The position numbers and the translations under genes are program-made. 64,000 nt of DNA from Ectobius pallidus. Lineage: Eukaryota; Arthropoda; Insecta; Blattodea; Ectobiidae. The notes under the pieces are model-generated. The model had not been told where the DNA came from and made no database searches. It saw only the letters and a program-made list of their open reading frames with translations. This document shows positions 1 through 11,534 of the stretch, in pieces. The stretch lies in the NCBI GenBank assembly GCA_964059195.1, contig CAXKWD010000005.1, forward strand, positions 153,417,265 through 153,481,264. Reading direction: 5' to 3'. The stretch's first letter is position 1; each line of letters begins with the position of its first letter.

Positions 1-357
1 ATATGACCTTAATGAGATCTCGGTCATCGGCATAATGGGAGAGGCGAGAGGCACAATCCCCCAAAAATGTTGTCAGTTTTGGGTTTCTTACAGACTAGAG
101 ACACTGTACGGTAGATAAAGAGCTATTTTACATAATCGCTGAAATTAGAGGATATGTCTATTTTAAGAAACCGTTTATTTGCTTCTTAAGATTTTATTAT
201 GTTCATACATGTTATTCTTAGTTTATTATATGAGAAAAATATTTTGTTACATTATTTTCAGAAATAAATAAATCAGCCTTTCATTACATTATTCTTTTTT
301 CTATTATATGATTGATGTACCACATTAATAAAAATAAAAATATTAAAAATATTAGAC

Positions 358-411
<54 letters not shown>

Positions 412-1479
412 GGGTTTATTTTATATGGCACACTTGTTATGACCTTGAGTCTTCTCTGCCACTCAAGCAAATTTTAAAATATAGAATTCGTTTACAACAG
501 CAGCTATTCGTCACTGGAATTCACTGCATAGCCATCTCAGGAGCTGCCAAACGATTTCACAGTTCTAGCGCCATTTAATAAATTTAGTATACAATAACAT
601 TTAGGAATTGATGCTAATTAGTAATATATTTTAATTTTCATTATATTTTGTAATAACTAAGAATGTATTTGTTTAGACTTTCATCATTTTTTTATTTATT
701 TTATTTTTAGTCATTTGTATTATATATTAATTATTCAAGTACTTATGTTCTAATTTTTTCTTTGTATTTAATGTTCGTTTCTTGCATTCATGTATATCAG
801 TTCTTTTTTAATTTATTATTAATCATTATTATTATTATCATTATGTATTTCCAGTCTTACTAATAATCCAGTTGTAACATTTATACCAGGAATATACACA
901 GCTGAGGAGAAAAAGTGTACTAATAATCGGTGCATAAGGCTGAATGTGTGCAACCTTTACACAGCCTGGCCCCCTTGTATAAACTTGACGTAAATAATAA
1001 AGATGGCCGGTATCCGTAACAGCCGGTCGTTCCGTAGATATCTGACATTGAATTTTGAGGTTATGCATCCATTCTTAAGGTAACTTGTTATGAAACATTC
1101 TGGACTACTTTTGCGGAATTATAAACATTGTTCCTTGTTTGCGGGACATATTTCCATACTTGTACCCATGATTACAGCTTTCTGAAAACAATATAATGAA
1201 ATACTGAAACTACAATTAGTCTGCAGACGATCCAAGGTTGTTTGCCCGCTACACCGATAGATGGCGTTCAGCAGTCCCTTCATAGTTCATAGCCTGAGGC
1301 TAGTAACGTCATGAAAAGCGTGACGTATTTGATGACGTTGGACGTACAAACTCTGTGTAAACTCGTCAGTTACACACCGAATATTGGTGATGCGGCTAAT
1401 GCAGAACTTACACGGTGAACAACCAAACAACCGTTCAACGCAGGTATAAGCAGCTTTTATTAGTAAGGTTGTTCATGTT
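1..1479. other. No recognisable gene; microsatellite and AT-rich DNA
   Basis: It holds an (AAT)n microsatellite at about 359-409 and otherwise AT-rich sequence with short open frames of no recognisable similarity. The 1200-1440 part is less AT-rich and contains three TGACGT cores (reported separately). No splice-flanked coding block was recognised. Confidence 0.5.
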
Positions 1480-1552
1480 TTTGCCCTGGCTGAGTGGTAG
1501 AGAAGGCCTTATGGCCTTAACTCCGCCAGGTTAAATAAATAAATAAATAAAA
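1480..1552 (+). repeat. LINE 3' tail with (AAAT)n end
   Basis: The sequence CCCTGGCTGAGTGG, then AAGGCCTTATGGCCTTAACT and a (TAAA)n tail looks like the 3' terminus of a non-LTR retrotransposon. The same tail occurs in inverse orientation at 13681-13733. Confidence 0.55.
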
Positions 1553-3295
1553 TAATGCAAATTACTAATAATTATTATGATCAATAATAATATGGTGCTT
1601 GACACTACTTATATTATTCTGAGAATAAAGAATGACTTTTCTCTTGGCAGTTTTCAATAAAGTCAGTAGTTATCGTGAAAATTTAATACAAAGATACATA
1701 CTCTAAGAAACTTTGCAACTTCAAGGCATGTGTCTTCCTTCGCGTATGAAGTAATATGTTTGTTTTGTACAAATGAGAGGTCGTTGCCTCCACATCGGCG
1801 ATCTGGCAGTGCCCTGTTGCAATTCTTCGGAGCTTAGTATTTTAACTATCTCTTTATGAGTTAATCTCAAAAAGAAAAAAAAACAAGGTTTACCTACATA
1901 GGCCTAAACATATTCATTTCCTTTAGTTTTAAGCTTAAGAGGACACCCTTACTAGAAAATTGGCAAAAAAAAAAAAACATCAAATTGAGGAATTTTTTGT
2001 GGAAAATTAACATCTTCATTTTTTTTAACTTTTACTCTCATGTTCTTATTTTCTTTTACTTGCTTGTTTTTTATATGCCAACAGCAAGTTTGTAAAATAA
2101 TTAATTAATCGGGCCTATACGACTGCACCAGCTGAGAAGGGGCGTGGCACTTGTTTACATTATTATTATTTTGTTTATAGGTTATTTTGGTATATAGTAA
2201 GAATGCTTAAAATTTCAATGTTGTTTATAGAAGACATATGGTGCAGGTGATCTTTAGATAGTGATTCAAGAAAATAATTTTAGAAAATAGTTTTATTTTT
2301 GATTGCGAATTGCTGGAAGCCTGTTTTCAAAGCATTAAGGTATACTTTTCATAGTGAATATTAATAAAATTTGTTGAAATTTCTACAGAATTATTATATA
2401 AACAAAAATGCCTATAAACTTCAGGTCACCCCTTCCCAAAAAGTATTAAGATTTTTTAGTAAAAAGAGATAACATTTAGTTACATAAATTTAATATATTT
2501 TTTCTGCTAATGTTCATACGATAAAACAAAACTAATGCATATGACTGTTCCCCTAATCAAGGTAAACGAACAGCAAAAAGCACAGGTTGATAAATTTAAA
2601 TTTCAATGTTAAAATTTGTATTTGGAGTTAACATATAATTAAACACTAAAATGTTTTCATTTCCAAAACTATCGCAGCTAATTCATTAAAATATTATGTA
2701 GGTTGTGTATATATCCTGATTATCCTGAAAATCTGAAAAAAAGTTGGTCCCATAGGAAAAAAAAGTTCAAAAAGATTATCATATTACAATGATTTGCATA
2801 TAGTAGCAGCTACATGATGATGAATGTTGCAGACATGACCTACCTGGTTTGTAGATCTGTTGCTGCTGCCGTTTTGACGACCGCGGTCGGTCTGACTAAC
2901 GTAACACTTACTCCAGGTGGTTTTATTCTCCTTGTCTCGTGAAACACGGTGCAATCAGCCATTCTGCTTTCACAGATAAGTACCTCATTACGTCATAAAC
3001 TTTGAAAATAATAACATACATATAATAAATAACCTTTAAATCAATACAAACGTATTATCCCAAAACGTGATTTGATCGTATGAATAATTATTATTCTTGT
3101 TGGAAAACAAAATATGTTAGATTTTTCAATTATTGCGCAATCTTGCATTCACTGTTGCAATACGCACCGGTCAAAACTTTTACTAGATAACATAAGGTTG
3201 ATGTTATGAGCCAGAGCAAGTATTTCCCCGGCCCTGGCTTGATAATTGGCAATCGGCGCACTGGCCGTCAACTGGCCTTCACTGCTCATCATCAC
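1553..3295. other. Intergenic, nothing recognised
   Basis: AT-rich sequence with short A/T runs. I found no convincing ORF, tRNA, terminal inverted repeat or splice-bounded coding segment. Confidence 0.4.
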
Positions 3296-4060
3296 TAGAC
3301 TTCGGATTTTAGGCAAAAACCTATTTAATCCTTAAGTGATATATGGACGAAAACTTGTATAGCCTATGCATGTTTTATAAGTGACTATGCCAAAAACTAA
3401 TGCTTTTATAGGACCTAAAACAGCCTATTTTTACGTTAGAGCCTAATATTGCCTTTTTGCTTGTTTTCCTTCTAAAGTTCAAAAAAGTTATTTTTTGTTA
3501 TAAATTCTAGCAATTATTTTCAGTTCGTACTAAATTTTTAGCTCGGAATGTGCAGTACATGACATATTTGTCACTTGGTTAAACAGTAAGGAATGTTTCG
3601 TCTTCAGTAGAAAAATTCCTTGGAATTACCAAGAAAATGTTGTGTTTTTCGCCCGACTCCCACACCCAGTAACAAAAAAACAAAACAAAAACAGCAAAAA
3701 ACAAACAAACAAAAAAGTAGTTCTCTGAATCACTGAGGGATACAAGGGGTTGAATATGCTAGCGTGCGCAGCTTCTGGGCGCAGAGATTAGGTTTTCACT
3801 GTTATGGTAGTAATACAGGCCCTATATAATTCTGTGTACCATAGGCCTATATCTGTGTTTTATCATGATTATTGATTAATGGTGACTTCAATAAATATAA
3901 TATTCTGCATTGCAATTGAGATATTTCAGAAAATTGGCAACTTAACGATTTTATAAGAGACTATTTTACGATTTTTAGAACCTTTTTTTTTTTCCAATTT
4001 TTAGAGCCTATTTTAGGTACCTAAAACAGCATTTTTAGCGACCTAAAAGTCCGAAGCCTA
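3296..4060. mobile_element. hAT-like non-autonomous element with perfect 8-bp TSD
   Basis: The ends are TAGACTTCGGATTTTAGG and, inverted, CCTAAAAGTCCGAAGCCTA (imperfect TIR, one indel). ATCATCAC flanks both sides exactly, which fits the 8-bp target-site duplication of the hAT superfamily. The interior (765 bp in all) has short A-rich runs and repeated 'AGCCTA/CCTAAAA' words near the ends but no transposase frame. Confidence 0.75.
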
Positions 4061-4273
4061 ATCATCACCATCGTCATTATCACCATAGTCTTCTTTTTTC
4101 TTAGTTTAACCTCTTCTGTTGTAGGGACGTTTATGTGGCCCACGCCGCCCGGGCATTACGGGACCGCGACCAGTCAGGAGAGGGATTACATTTGGCTCAC
4201 ATAAAGTCCAGTTATTCATTGGATGGCCAGGCGGCTTCAAAGAGATAAACCATTAAGTCTGTGCTTCTTTATG

Positions 4274-4465
4274 TTAATTGATCTGACTATATCGGGCTTG
4301 GTTTCCGCTTTCCAAAACAAAAACAACGTTGCAATATTCTCTCATTATTATCACTGACCTCAGTTCTTCCCTCACTTTAATCAATTCACACGTGTTATCG
4401 TTTACTGTAACTAGATCTTGCAACCTCGCGTTCGACTCCACGTGGAGTTGACGAGTAGCTGTCAT
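4274..4465 (-). CDS. Possible short first exon, unrecognised
   Basis: An ATG-initiated frame (MTATRQLHVESNARLQ onward, 63 codons) with fairly even codon use lies just downstream (minus strand) of two CCAAT boxes at about 4494-4525. Inside it GAACTGAG/GTCAGTG resembles a 5' splice site. No partner exon or family was recognised, so this may be chance. Confidence 0.2.
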   Translation of the reverse strand: MTATRQLHVESNARLQDLVTVNDNTCELIKVREELRSVIIMREYCNVVFVLESGNQARYSQIN

Positions 4466-4849
4466 ATCTGTCGCAGGACATTCTTTGATTTTGATTGGCT
4501 GGGGTAACTAGCTGATTGGTGCGGTAAAATTAAAGAACATGGGTTGAGCTGTCGGCAATACAAAGACGGGTTACATTTTGCTAATAATTATAAATAATTT
4601 AATTCCAAAATTTATACAGTACAAGCATAGGCAACCACAACAAAGCGTAATTTCTTCGCGATGTTAGCAGAAGTTAAAAAGTTGTAATGGTTCGGGCAGT
4701 TATTGGGGAAGGGGGGGTCATCTTGTAGGTCGACAATGAATTCCAGGGGATTGACCAGGGAGGGGAAAATGATGGGGGCACACAGGTATATTACATTAAT
4801 AAAAAATAGTGTGCGTGGAACGCCACGCGACAGAAGTGAAACTTGTTTT

Positions 4850-5215
4850 AATTTTAGGATTTTTTCAATTTTGGATTATTGGATTTTTTAAGTATTGGAT
4901 TGTTGGACTTTTTAATATTGGTTTTTTGGACTTTTTAAATTTTGGATCTTTGAATTTTTTTTTTTTTTTGGATTTTCGATTTTTAATTTTGAATCTTTGA
5001 TTTTTTTAAATTTTGGATCTTTGAATTTTTTATTTTTAAATTTTGGATTTTGGATTTTTAATTTTGAATCTTTGATTTTTTTTAATTTCGGATCTTTGAA
5101 TTTTTTATTTTTAAATTTTGGATTTTGGATTTTTAAGTTTGGATTTTTAGATTTTTAAATTTTGGATTTTCAACTTTTTAATTTTAAAACTTCTGATTTT
5201 TTAAATTTTGGATAA
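4850..5215. repeat. T-rich minisatellite
   Basis: Degenerate repeats of 'GGATTTTTAATTTTGAATC' type words, with a clear longer period of about 77 bp (blocks near 4976 and 5053 are almost the same). Composition is nearly all T, A and G on this strand. Nothing coding. Confidence 0.7.
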
Positions 5216-5267
5216 GCCTAATCACTGAGTTGATTGTTTTCTGTGCAGTACGTCCCGCCACACCTCA

Positions 5268-5591
5268 CTAATTTCGTGACGATTTTGAGCGTTACACAAG
5301 CTCTCGATTTACCCCTACCGCGGCTAAAGAAGTTTCACTTCAAAAATTCATATTACTGCAAGAAAGCCGAAAGGCAGAACCTCAAAACAAATCTTCGAAA
5401 TTACCTGTTTTGTCCTCCACTAATTCCTCTTGGGAGTGCACTGAGGATGAAAATGGTCACCGCAATGTTTATATTTTAGACCCTTCCGGTTTAGAGGCAC
5501 CTTTGATGGAGGCACTGCGCAATAAACGGGAAGTTCATTGCCCGATCCATGCGGTCACTGCGATGTTTCGGTTAGCGAAGGTCATACGGTG
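5268..5591 (+). CDS. Unrecognised open frame, possible exon
   Basis: A frame without an ATG at its head stays open for about 107 codons to a TGA, with less AT-rich composition than its surroundings. It reads FRDDFERYTSS, later SSWECTEDENGHRNVYILD and REVHCPIHAVTAMFR. A T-rich tract and a CAG lie upstream at about 5250, but that acceptor would not open this frame. It could be a terminal exon or part of a decayed mobile element. I do not recognise a family. Confidence 0.25.
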
Positions 5592-6010
5592 ACACTATCG
5601 TCCTGGGATAGACCCAACCTCTAACAGAATATTTACAAATGTCCGTGGAACCATAGTTCCTTGATTAACGTTCAGAAAGGCAATCGAGGTAAATTATTAG
5701 GATCAAACCCGCATTCGAATGGGGATGATTTTCTCGATCTTCAATTGATTTTTTTGCTAGTAATCTATAGACCGTCCCAACCTTAAAAGACAGTATTGGT
5801 CTTATGCAGCGCACTGATGCCAGATCTACTCACATCACAAGACCAGGCACATGATGTGAAAAAGCTCTTAGATAGGCGTGAAAACCTCGAAATTTGTTTG
5901 TTGTATATAATAATTACTGTAAATCGTGCCCTGCAGATAGAACGACGGTACACCCTCCTTCCCTTATTTTCAACCCCCATGAGTAATATGTTCTCTATAA
6001 GCCCAAAAAT

Positions 6011-6740
6011 CTACATTCTTTGACTAATATCTGCAAACTGTTACACATGTACCCTATAGAATCGAGTAAAAATTCTACGAGACAATCATTCTCGAAAAAA
6101 AGCACCCCTTGCGAAATTTTCATTCCCTACTATGTGATTTTTTACAAGTCTACATTCTTTGAACGATGTTTACCAAACTTTACACACAGACCCTATAAAA
6201 ACAAGAGAAAAAAATAGGCGAAGTTAATTTTGTAAGAAGCCACCCCTTAAATGTTTCTACCCCTATTATATCACCAAAATTTAGATCTACATTCTTGACC
6301 TGTTTTTAACAGACTTTATACACAGAACGTATAGAATCAGGAGAAAATGGTAGGAAAACTAATTTTAGAACAAACCACATTTTAGATGTTTCACCCCTAT
6401 TTTGTGATATATATTTATACCTACAACCTTTGACCAATTTTTATCAGACTTTATACAAAGAACCTATTGAACCAAGAGAAATTTTAACCAGAGTTAATTT
6501 GGAAGAAATCACTCCTTAAATATAGCAACCCGTATTATATAAATTTTATTTAAATCTACATTCTCTGACCAATTTTTACCAGACTTTACACAGAGCTAAT
6601 AGAACCGAGAGAAAAATTTAGGTAAAACTAAATTTGGAAAAAAATCACTTAAATGTTTTAATCCCTATTAAATGAAGTTTAAATCTACATTCTTTAGCTC
6701 ATTTTACCAGACTTGACACACAGATAAGCAAGACTAATAG
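6011..6740. repeat. Six degenerate ~135-bp tandem repeats
   Basis: Units begin with CTACATTCTTTGACC-like sequence at 6011, 6150, 6287, 6421, 6556 and 6685 (spacing 139, 137, 134, 135, 129). Each then has 'ACCAGACTTTACACACAGA', a 'CCTATAGAA' word and an A-rich part. The array is inside the TIR element. Confidence 0.8.
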
Positions 6741-7121
6741 GAATTTCTGTCTCTTCTTATCTCAATCCCACCATCCATGGTCTTTAGAAGTAATGGGGTG
6801 CAAAATCCCAAGTCCTTGGGTGTGATAAGTCGTTCTTCCTCTACGGCCTAGATTTTGAAAATTAGAGGGCTCCCTCTAAAATTGACTTCGAAGTACAAGC
6901 AAAATACAAAACCAGGTGACGCCGGGTCCTTTAAGCTAATAATTTATAAATGTTAAATTTATTATTAAATTTCATTTCGATAATATTATTTACTATTGTT
7001 GTTGTTATTGCTATTATTATTACAATTATTATGTTATAATAATCAAATTTTAAAGAATATAATTAGATTAGGAAAGTAATAGTTAAAATACATTACCTTC
7101 CTTTAGGCCTGTTCACTATCC

Positions 7122-7337
7122 TCAGGGAGTGGTATTATTCCTTCTCAAAGGACCTTTCGTGTTTTCTTTTCTTATTCTATACAATACACTTTCTGAACAC
7201 CGTGTAGCTTCTGCTAACTCTTTAATTGGCTGGGTAACGTTCATTTTCTTCAAGAAATAATTAAGTATATTTAATACTATAATTCGCTCTTTACTGCGCA
7301 ATTTGCAAACACTACGATTTCTAGTTTCTCTATTCAT
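7122..7337 (-). pseudogene. Helix-turn-helix-like transposase N-terminal fragment
   Basis: The frame from MNRETRNRSV reads KLRSKERIIVLNILNYFLKK, then AEATRCSESVLYRIRKE, a pattern resembling the N-terminal DNA-binding helix-turn-helix of transposases (basic helix, 'A..tg.s...vyri.ke'). The frame ends soon after, with no catalytic domain in continuation. It sits inside the TIR element, which supports a transposase remnant. Family assignment is from pattern memory only. Confidence 0.45.
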
Positions 7338-8144
7338 AATTAATATAAAATAAAAATAAATATGAAATTTAATTTTTAAAATCACAAAAACCACACCATA
7401 AGTTAAACTTCACTACACAGATCACATTATAACACTCTCTGAAGAAGATACGATCATCTGAGAAACATATGAGTAAACAAAATCTGTACAGCGTTGAGTC
7501 AGGACTGCCTGATTGTCGAGCTCGGGAAAACTGTGATAATTTATTAATGCTACATGATATAGAGCTCTGGTTTGTTTGAAATACTTTCTCAGACATCTAT
7601 AAACATTTCTTCTCGCTTAGTCACCAATGTAAAATAAAAAACAAAGTAGGTTACTCGCTAACTAACTTTTTTGTGTTAACATCCGAAAATTTTCAAGCAG
7701 CACTTCATAAAAAAAAATATAGCTTTCTTCTTATGTAAAATTTATTGCCAAGGGAAAGAGAGTATTTTCTATAAACATCAGGCAATCCAAGAAAAAATTC
7801 TTAGTCGGTTTCGATTATTGGTTTCTTGTCTATCACGTGATAAGTTATTCATCTGAAAAAATATAGATTTCCGCCAAATTAACGTAATTGTGAAAAATAG
7901 GCCTCATATTAATTATTTATGACTTCACAATTGACATCATGAGATAGAGCGGAAAATTCTCTATAAGACCTCGCAATCACATTATTACATTTATCACTTT
8001 GGAAAAATGGCAACATTGTCGGGATAGAAAAGGACGAAGCTAATTGCAGAACGTTCGAGTGCAAGTGAGATGCAAATACTACATTTAACTCAATACTGTT
8101 TTTTAAGGTTGGGACGATCTATAGCTGATAGTATGATAGTAGAT

Positions 8145-8648
8145 ACGGTGTCCATATTATGTTTGTATAAAAACGGGACATTTTATTTATTTTTTAATTA
8201 AAAAATCCTGGTCAAGGAAAAAAAAAGGGACACAATTTAATTCACAAAATTTAGGGAATAGCCTACTTATAATGTACCTTTATCTCATGCACACAAATTA
8301 TCCCAAATGACTTCTTAAATTTCTTCTGCAGACTGGTGTAGATAATTTATTCCACTGAAATAGATGCCTCATTTTCACTGTACATTTCACTTTTAAGTAT
8401 TCTATCAAGAAGTGCGTTTTTTCTTTTATCATAAGAGTGAGCACATATTACTCTATTAAAGTAAATTTTGACAATGAGCAAGACCTTCACTGTTGTAATT
8501 ATTATTAATTTAGCGTGAAACACACTGACCAATCACAATCATTAACAAAAAAGCTGGACATTTGAGTGTCCTCAATTAAACTTTCGGGACAGCGGGACAT
8601 TTTGTCAAAAAGGAACTGACCCGGGAAAAACGGGAAATGGACACCTTA
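8145..8648. mobile_element. Small TIR element, GGTGTCCAT family, copy 1
   Basis: Inverted ends GGTGTCCAT (8147-8155) and ATGGACACC at about 8638-8646. Next to the ends and inside are repeated 'CGGGACA' words. The 31963-32387 element shares the ends and these 'TGTCCCGG' words in inverse orientation. No coding capacity. Confidence 0.5.
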
Positions 8649-9082
8649 ATGTTGATAGCATTGACTATTAATTAGTTACTTGTGCTTTCTTCAGAGTTAC
8701 AGCATTCAAATAATAAAAATTATTATTCCTTGTAGGGTAAAACTATATTTTTCAACTCTGACTTATGTTTATCGAATAAACAATCGCTTTTATATTCTAA
8801 CGGCATCCCAAAATACTAGAAGTAAATATAAACGTTAACAGTATTGATTAATCCTTTGACTAGCATTAATGCAATTAATATTTATCCAGTCATCTTTTAG
8901 GCACCGAATTGGTGAAATATTCGAAGACTACTAGACCTATGTTAAAAAACGCAGGTTACTTTATTTTATATTATTTCTTTTTTCATTCAGGGAGTTAAAA
9001 GTATATAGTTTCGTAAAAATCGAAGTGTATGGTTATAGACCTCGAATTCCCGAACAGACTTTGTGTAAGGAGAATGATAATT

Positions 9083-9208
9083 CTTTCACACTTGCCGTGT
9101 GTACGCTAAGGTGGAAAGGTAGAATCAGACTGAAAAATACAATGCCATAGCCGGGATTTGAACGGCTATCCGTGCCGCTGCTCTACTGTTGAGCTACCAT
9201 GGCAACGT
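9083..9208 (-). repeat. tRNA-derived SINE-like sequence
   Basis: On the minus strand, TGGTAGCTCAACAGTAGAGC resembles a tRNA A box and TTCAAATCCCGGC a B box. They are followed by a body (TTTTTCAGTCTGATTC) and CACACGGCAAGTGTG. The same body occurs at 11505-13235. Acceptor-stem pairing is absent, so it is not a functional tRNA. Confidence 0.6.
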
Positions 9209-9299
9209 GCCGGTACAACATTAAATTCTTCAACTGACTCACATATTCCGGAATATTGTACCTACTGTACCAGTTGAGTATCTATGCATTTCATACTTT

Positions 9300-9740
9300 A
9301 CTTTTTTTCAAAGTGTAATGAGATATGGGTTGGTGCTCTGGGGAAATGGCACGGCTATGCATGAAAACTTACTAATAAAAAAAATAAAAAAACAAAAAAA
9401 ATAAAAATAAACTAATTCCAGAAAATTAGATCATTGTAAATCTTTATTTATATCTGAGAGAATTTTGACAGTCATAAATTTGTATATTTATGATGTACTG
9501 ATCTTCATAAAGAAAAATGAAGTAAATGTTCCTATCAGAAATAGTGTACACAAATACCAAACACGTGATAGAAAAAAATTTGACATACCATATCATCGAC
9601 TCCATATAACCTCAAAATCTTATAAAATTGAGGGACTCAGATTATACAGTACAATCTGCTGCCAATGGCCTTGACTAGTCTTACATTAAGGATTTTCAAA
9701 ACTAGACTTCATAAGTGGTTATTGTTGAATCCTTTTTATT
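9300..9740 (+). pseudogene. Non-LTR retrotransposon ORF2 C-terminal remnant
   Basis: Readable pieces are FQSVMRYGLVLWGNGT (about 9309), then after an A-rich interruption LTVINLYIYDVLIFIKKN, HKYQTRDRKK and, with a frame change, FKTRLHKWLLLNPFY. These match the usual tail of LINE ORF2 proteins ('y.qSvl.YGi..WG', 'H.y.TR', 'fk..l..~Ll..~fYs'). Frameshifts and stops make it dead. Its 3' side is cut by the MITE at 9743. Confidence 0.7.
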
Positions 9741-9742
9741 TA

Positions 9743-10327
9743 CTTCCTCTGCCCGTACCATAGGTACTATAGTAGAGGAAGTATTGTTTTCGACCCTAAA
9801 ATTCGAAGTTGAGTTTTTGGCATATATACACGTTTCAAGGCCCCCTGAATCCAAAAATACTATTTTTGGAAACATGTCTGTGTGTGTGTCTGTGTGTGTG
9901 TGTGTCTGTCTGTCTGTGTGGAAGTTTGTGAACAGGCTAGCTCCGAAACGGAGAATCGTATGAGAACAAAATTTCGTATTTGGGTCAGGTACCTTCTGAA
10001 GATGTGATTCGAAGATTGGCGACAAATTTCTCTTATTTTTAAGGGGACTTTACATGAAGAAATTTTCGTTTTTCGCGATTTTCTCGAAAACGGCTCTAAC
10101 GATTTTCTTTAAAATTTGCACATGTGTTCCTTTTACTGAGAGCTAAAACTTTTATTTGAAACTTTTTTTCGAAAAAATTCTCTGAGGGTAGTTACAGGCC
10201 ACCCACTGTTCACCTACTGTTTGTAAAAATTTAGGTATTTATAGGATAATAATAGCGTAAAATTGTGTATTGCGATTCTGTAAAAGGATATGTGAATACT
10301 GCTAACTTTTTTTTTGGGCAGAGGAAG
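9743..10327. mobile_element. 585-bp MITE with TTA duplication
   Basis: The ends are CTTCCTCTGCCC and its perfect inverse GGGCAGAGGAAG, flanked on both sides by TTA. It contains a (TG)n microsatellite at about 9877-9905. Its interior (TTTTCGCGATTTTCTCGAAAACGG and the CTGAATCCAAAAATACTATT region) recurs inverted at about 22930-23360. Confidence 0.7.
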
Positions 10328-10483
10328 TTATGTGACTTTCACATCAGATTTTTCAATTCAAGAATTTGTAGAAGCTCAACGAGAATATGTTTAAATGAAT
10401 CCTCAATGAATCATGTTTCATACTTTTATATACTGACGAGTTCTATTACATAATATGTATTATGTTTAGGGAACAAATTATTT

Positions 10484-10485
10484 AC

Positions 10486-10533
<48 letters not shown>
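10484..10533. repeat. (TTA)n microsatellite
   Basis: About 17 uninterrupted TTA units, directly adjoining the left end of the following hAT-like element, so the element inserted into or beside the array. Confidence 0.95.
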
Positions 10534-10535
<2 letters not shown>

Positions 10536-11180
10536 GGGATGGGTCGATAGCAGATTTTCTCGATACTCGATACTAGATACCGATACATGTTTTTTTCCTC
10601 GATACTCGATACTTCGATACTCGATACCTTCAACATTTCCAGTTTCAATAAATAGGTACATTAAAAATTAAAAGTTGAGAGAACTGTGTAATACAAACTA
10701 AATTAATTAAGTATGCATATTTAATGAGACAAAATTTAATATAATCAGTAGCCTATAATTATTTTTAAACTCTACATTAAAACTAAAATTAGTTTTTGAA
10801 ACGGTCCACTTACAAGTTTTTGTTCAAAAATTACAGTGGGGTTTGGACAGTCAGCTTATTTGTTGGTTGTTATTGAAAAGTTTGACAGGAAACGAAACAA
10901 TTAAGAATCTCTTCTGTTTGGATTTTAAAAATCGGAAAGTCTTTATTTATGACTAGACAAAAGTTACAGAGTGGTTTTCTCCATTTCAAGGAGAAATAGA
11001 AGTATTTACTATATTTAGTAGATTACTAAAAACAGAAAGAGATACCGCATTTCCTTAAATTTCAGAATTACCAAAGTATCGAAAAAGTACCGAGCGAGTT
11101 TTCAGAAGTATCGCTCGATGCCGATACCATGCAAGTATCGAGAGTATCGAGGTATCGAAAGTATCGAGGACCCATCCCTA
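10534..11180. mobile_element. hAT-like MITE with subterminal TATCGA repeats
   Basis: The inverted ends are TAGGGATGGGTC and GACCCATCCCTA. Many 'GATACTCGATAC / GTATCGAGG' words lie within 100 bp of each end, like the subterminal transposase-binding repeats of hAT elements. Both flanks are TTATT-type sequence, so an 8-bp duplication is possible but hidden by the microsatellite. No ORF. Confidence 0.7.
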
Positions 11181-11267
11181 ATTATTATTATTACAGGCGT
11201 TCTCAATATGAGATACCAACCCAGTGGCGACTTACCAACTCATAAGTGCTTAACAGCCCAGGCTTCA

Positions 11268-11469
11268 GCCGGTTGTCGACCAAGAGCTAAGCTAAGCTAA
11301 CTTAGAGCTAAGCTAAGTTAGCTTAGCTTAGCTCACATATTGTGCGGGATTTCATATGTAGTTGTGCCGACACAACTACATATGAAATCCGACAAACTAC
11401 ATATGAAATCCGGTACAGTATGTAAGCTAAGCTAAGCTAACTTAGCTTAGCTCTTGGTCGACAACCGGC
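11268..11469. repeat. 202-bp foldback with nested palindromes
   Basis: The outer arms GCCGGTTGTCGACCAAGAGC and its exact inverse end the unit. Inside are alternating AAGCTAAGCTAA/TTAGCTTAGC words that are themselves self-complementary, and a second hairpin GGATTTCATATGTAGTTGTG with its inverse, plus an extra direct copy of its second arm. Almost the whole unit can pair. Confidence 0.85.
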
Positions 11470-11534
11470 TTTCATGTAAACCTATAGTAGGTCACAGTGG
11501 AATTATAATTATTTCACACTGGCCGTGTGTAGGC

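Larger units (their letters stand above)
5765..8124. mobile_element. 2.4-kb TIR DNA element, TA-flanked
   Basis: CTATAGACCGTCCCAACCTT at the left and its inverse at the right match in 23 of 24 bases over 5765-5788 and 8101-8124. A TA lies at both borders, as expected for Tc1/mariner-type (IS630) insertion, though class is inferred. It contains a six-unit tandem array and, on the minus strand, a short helix-turn-helix-like frame. No DDE catalytic domain is visible, so it appears non-autonomous or degraded. Confidence 0.65.
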
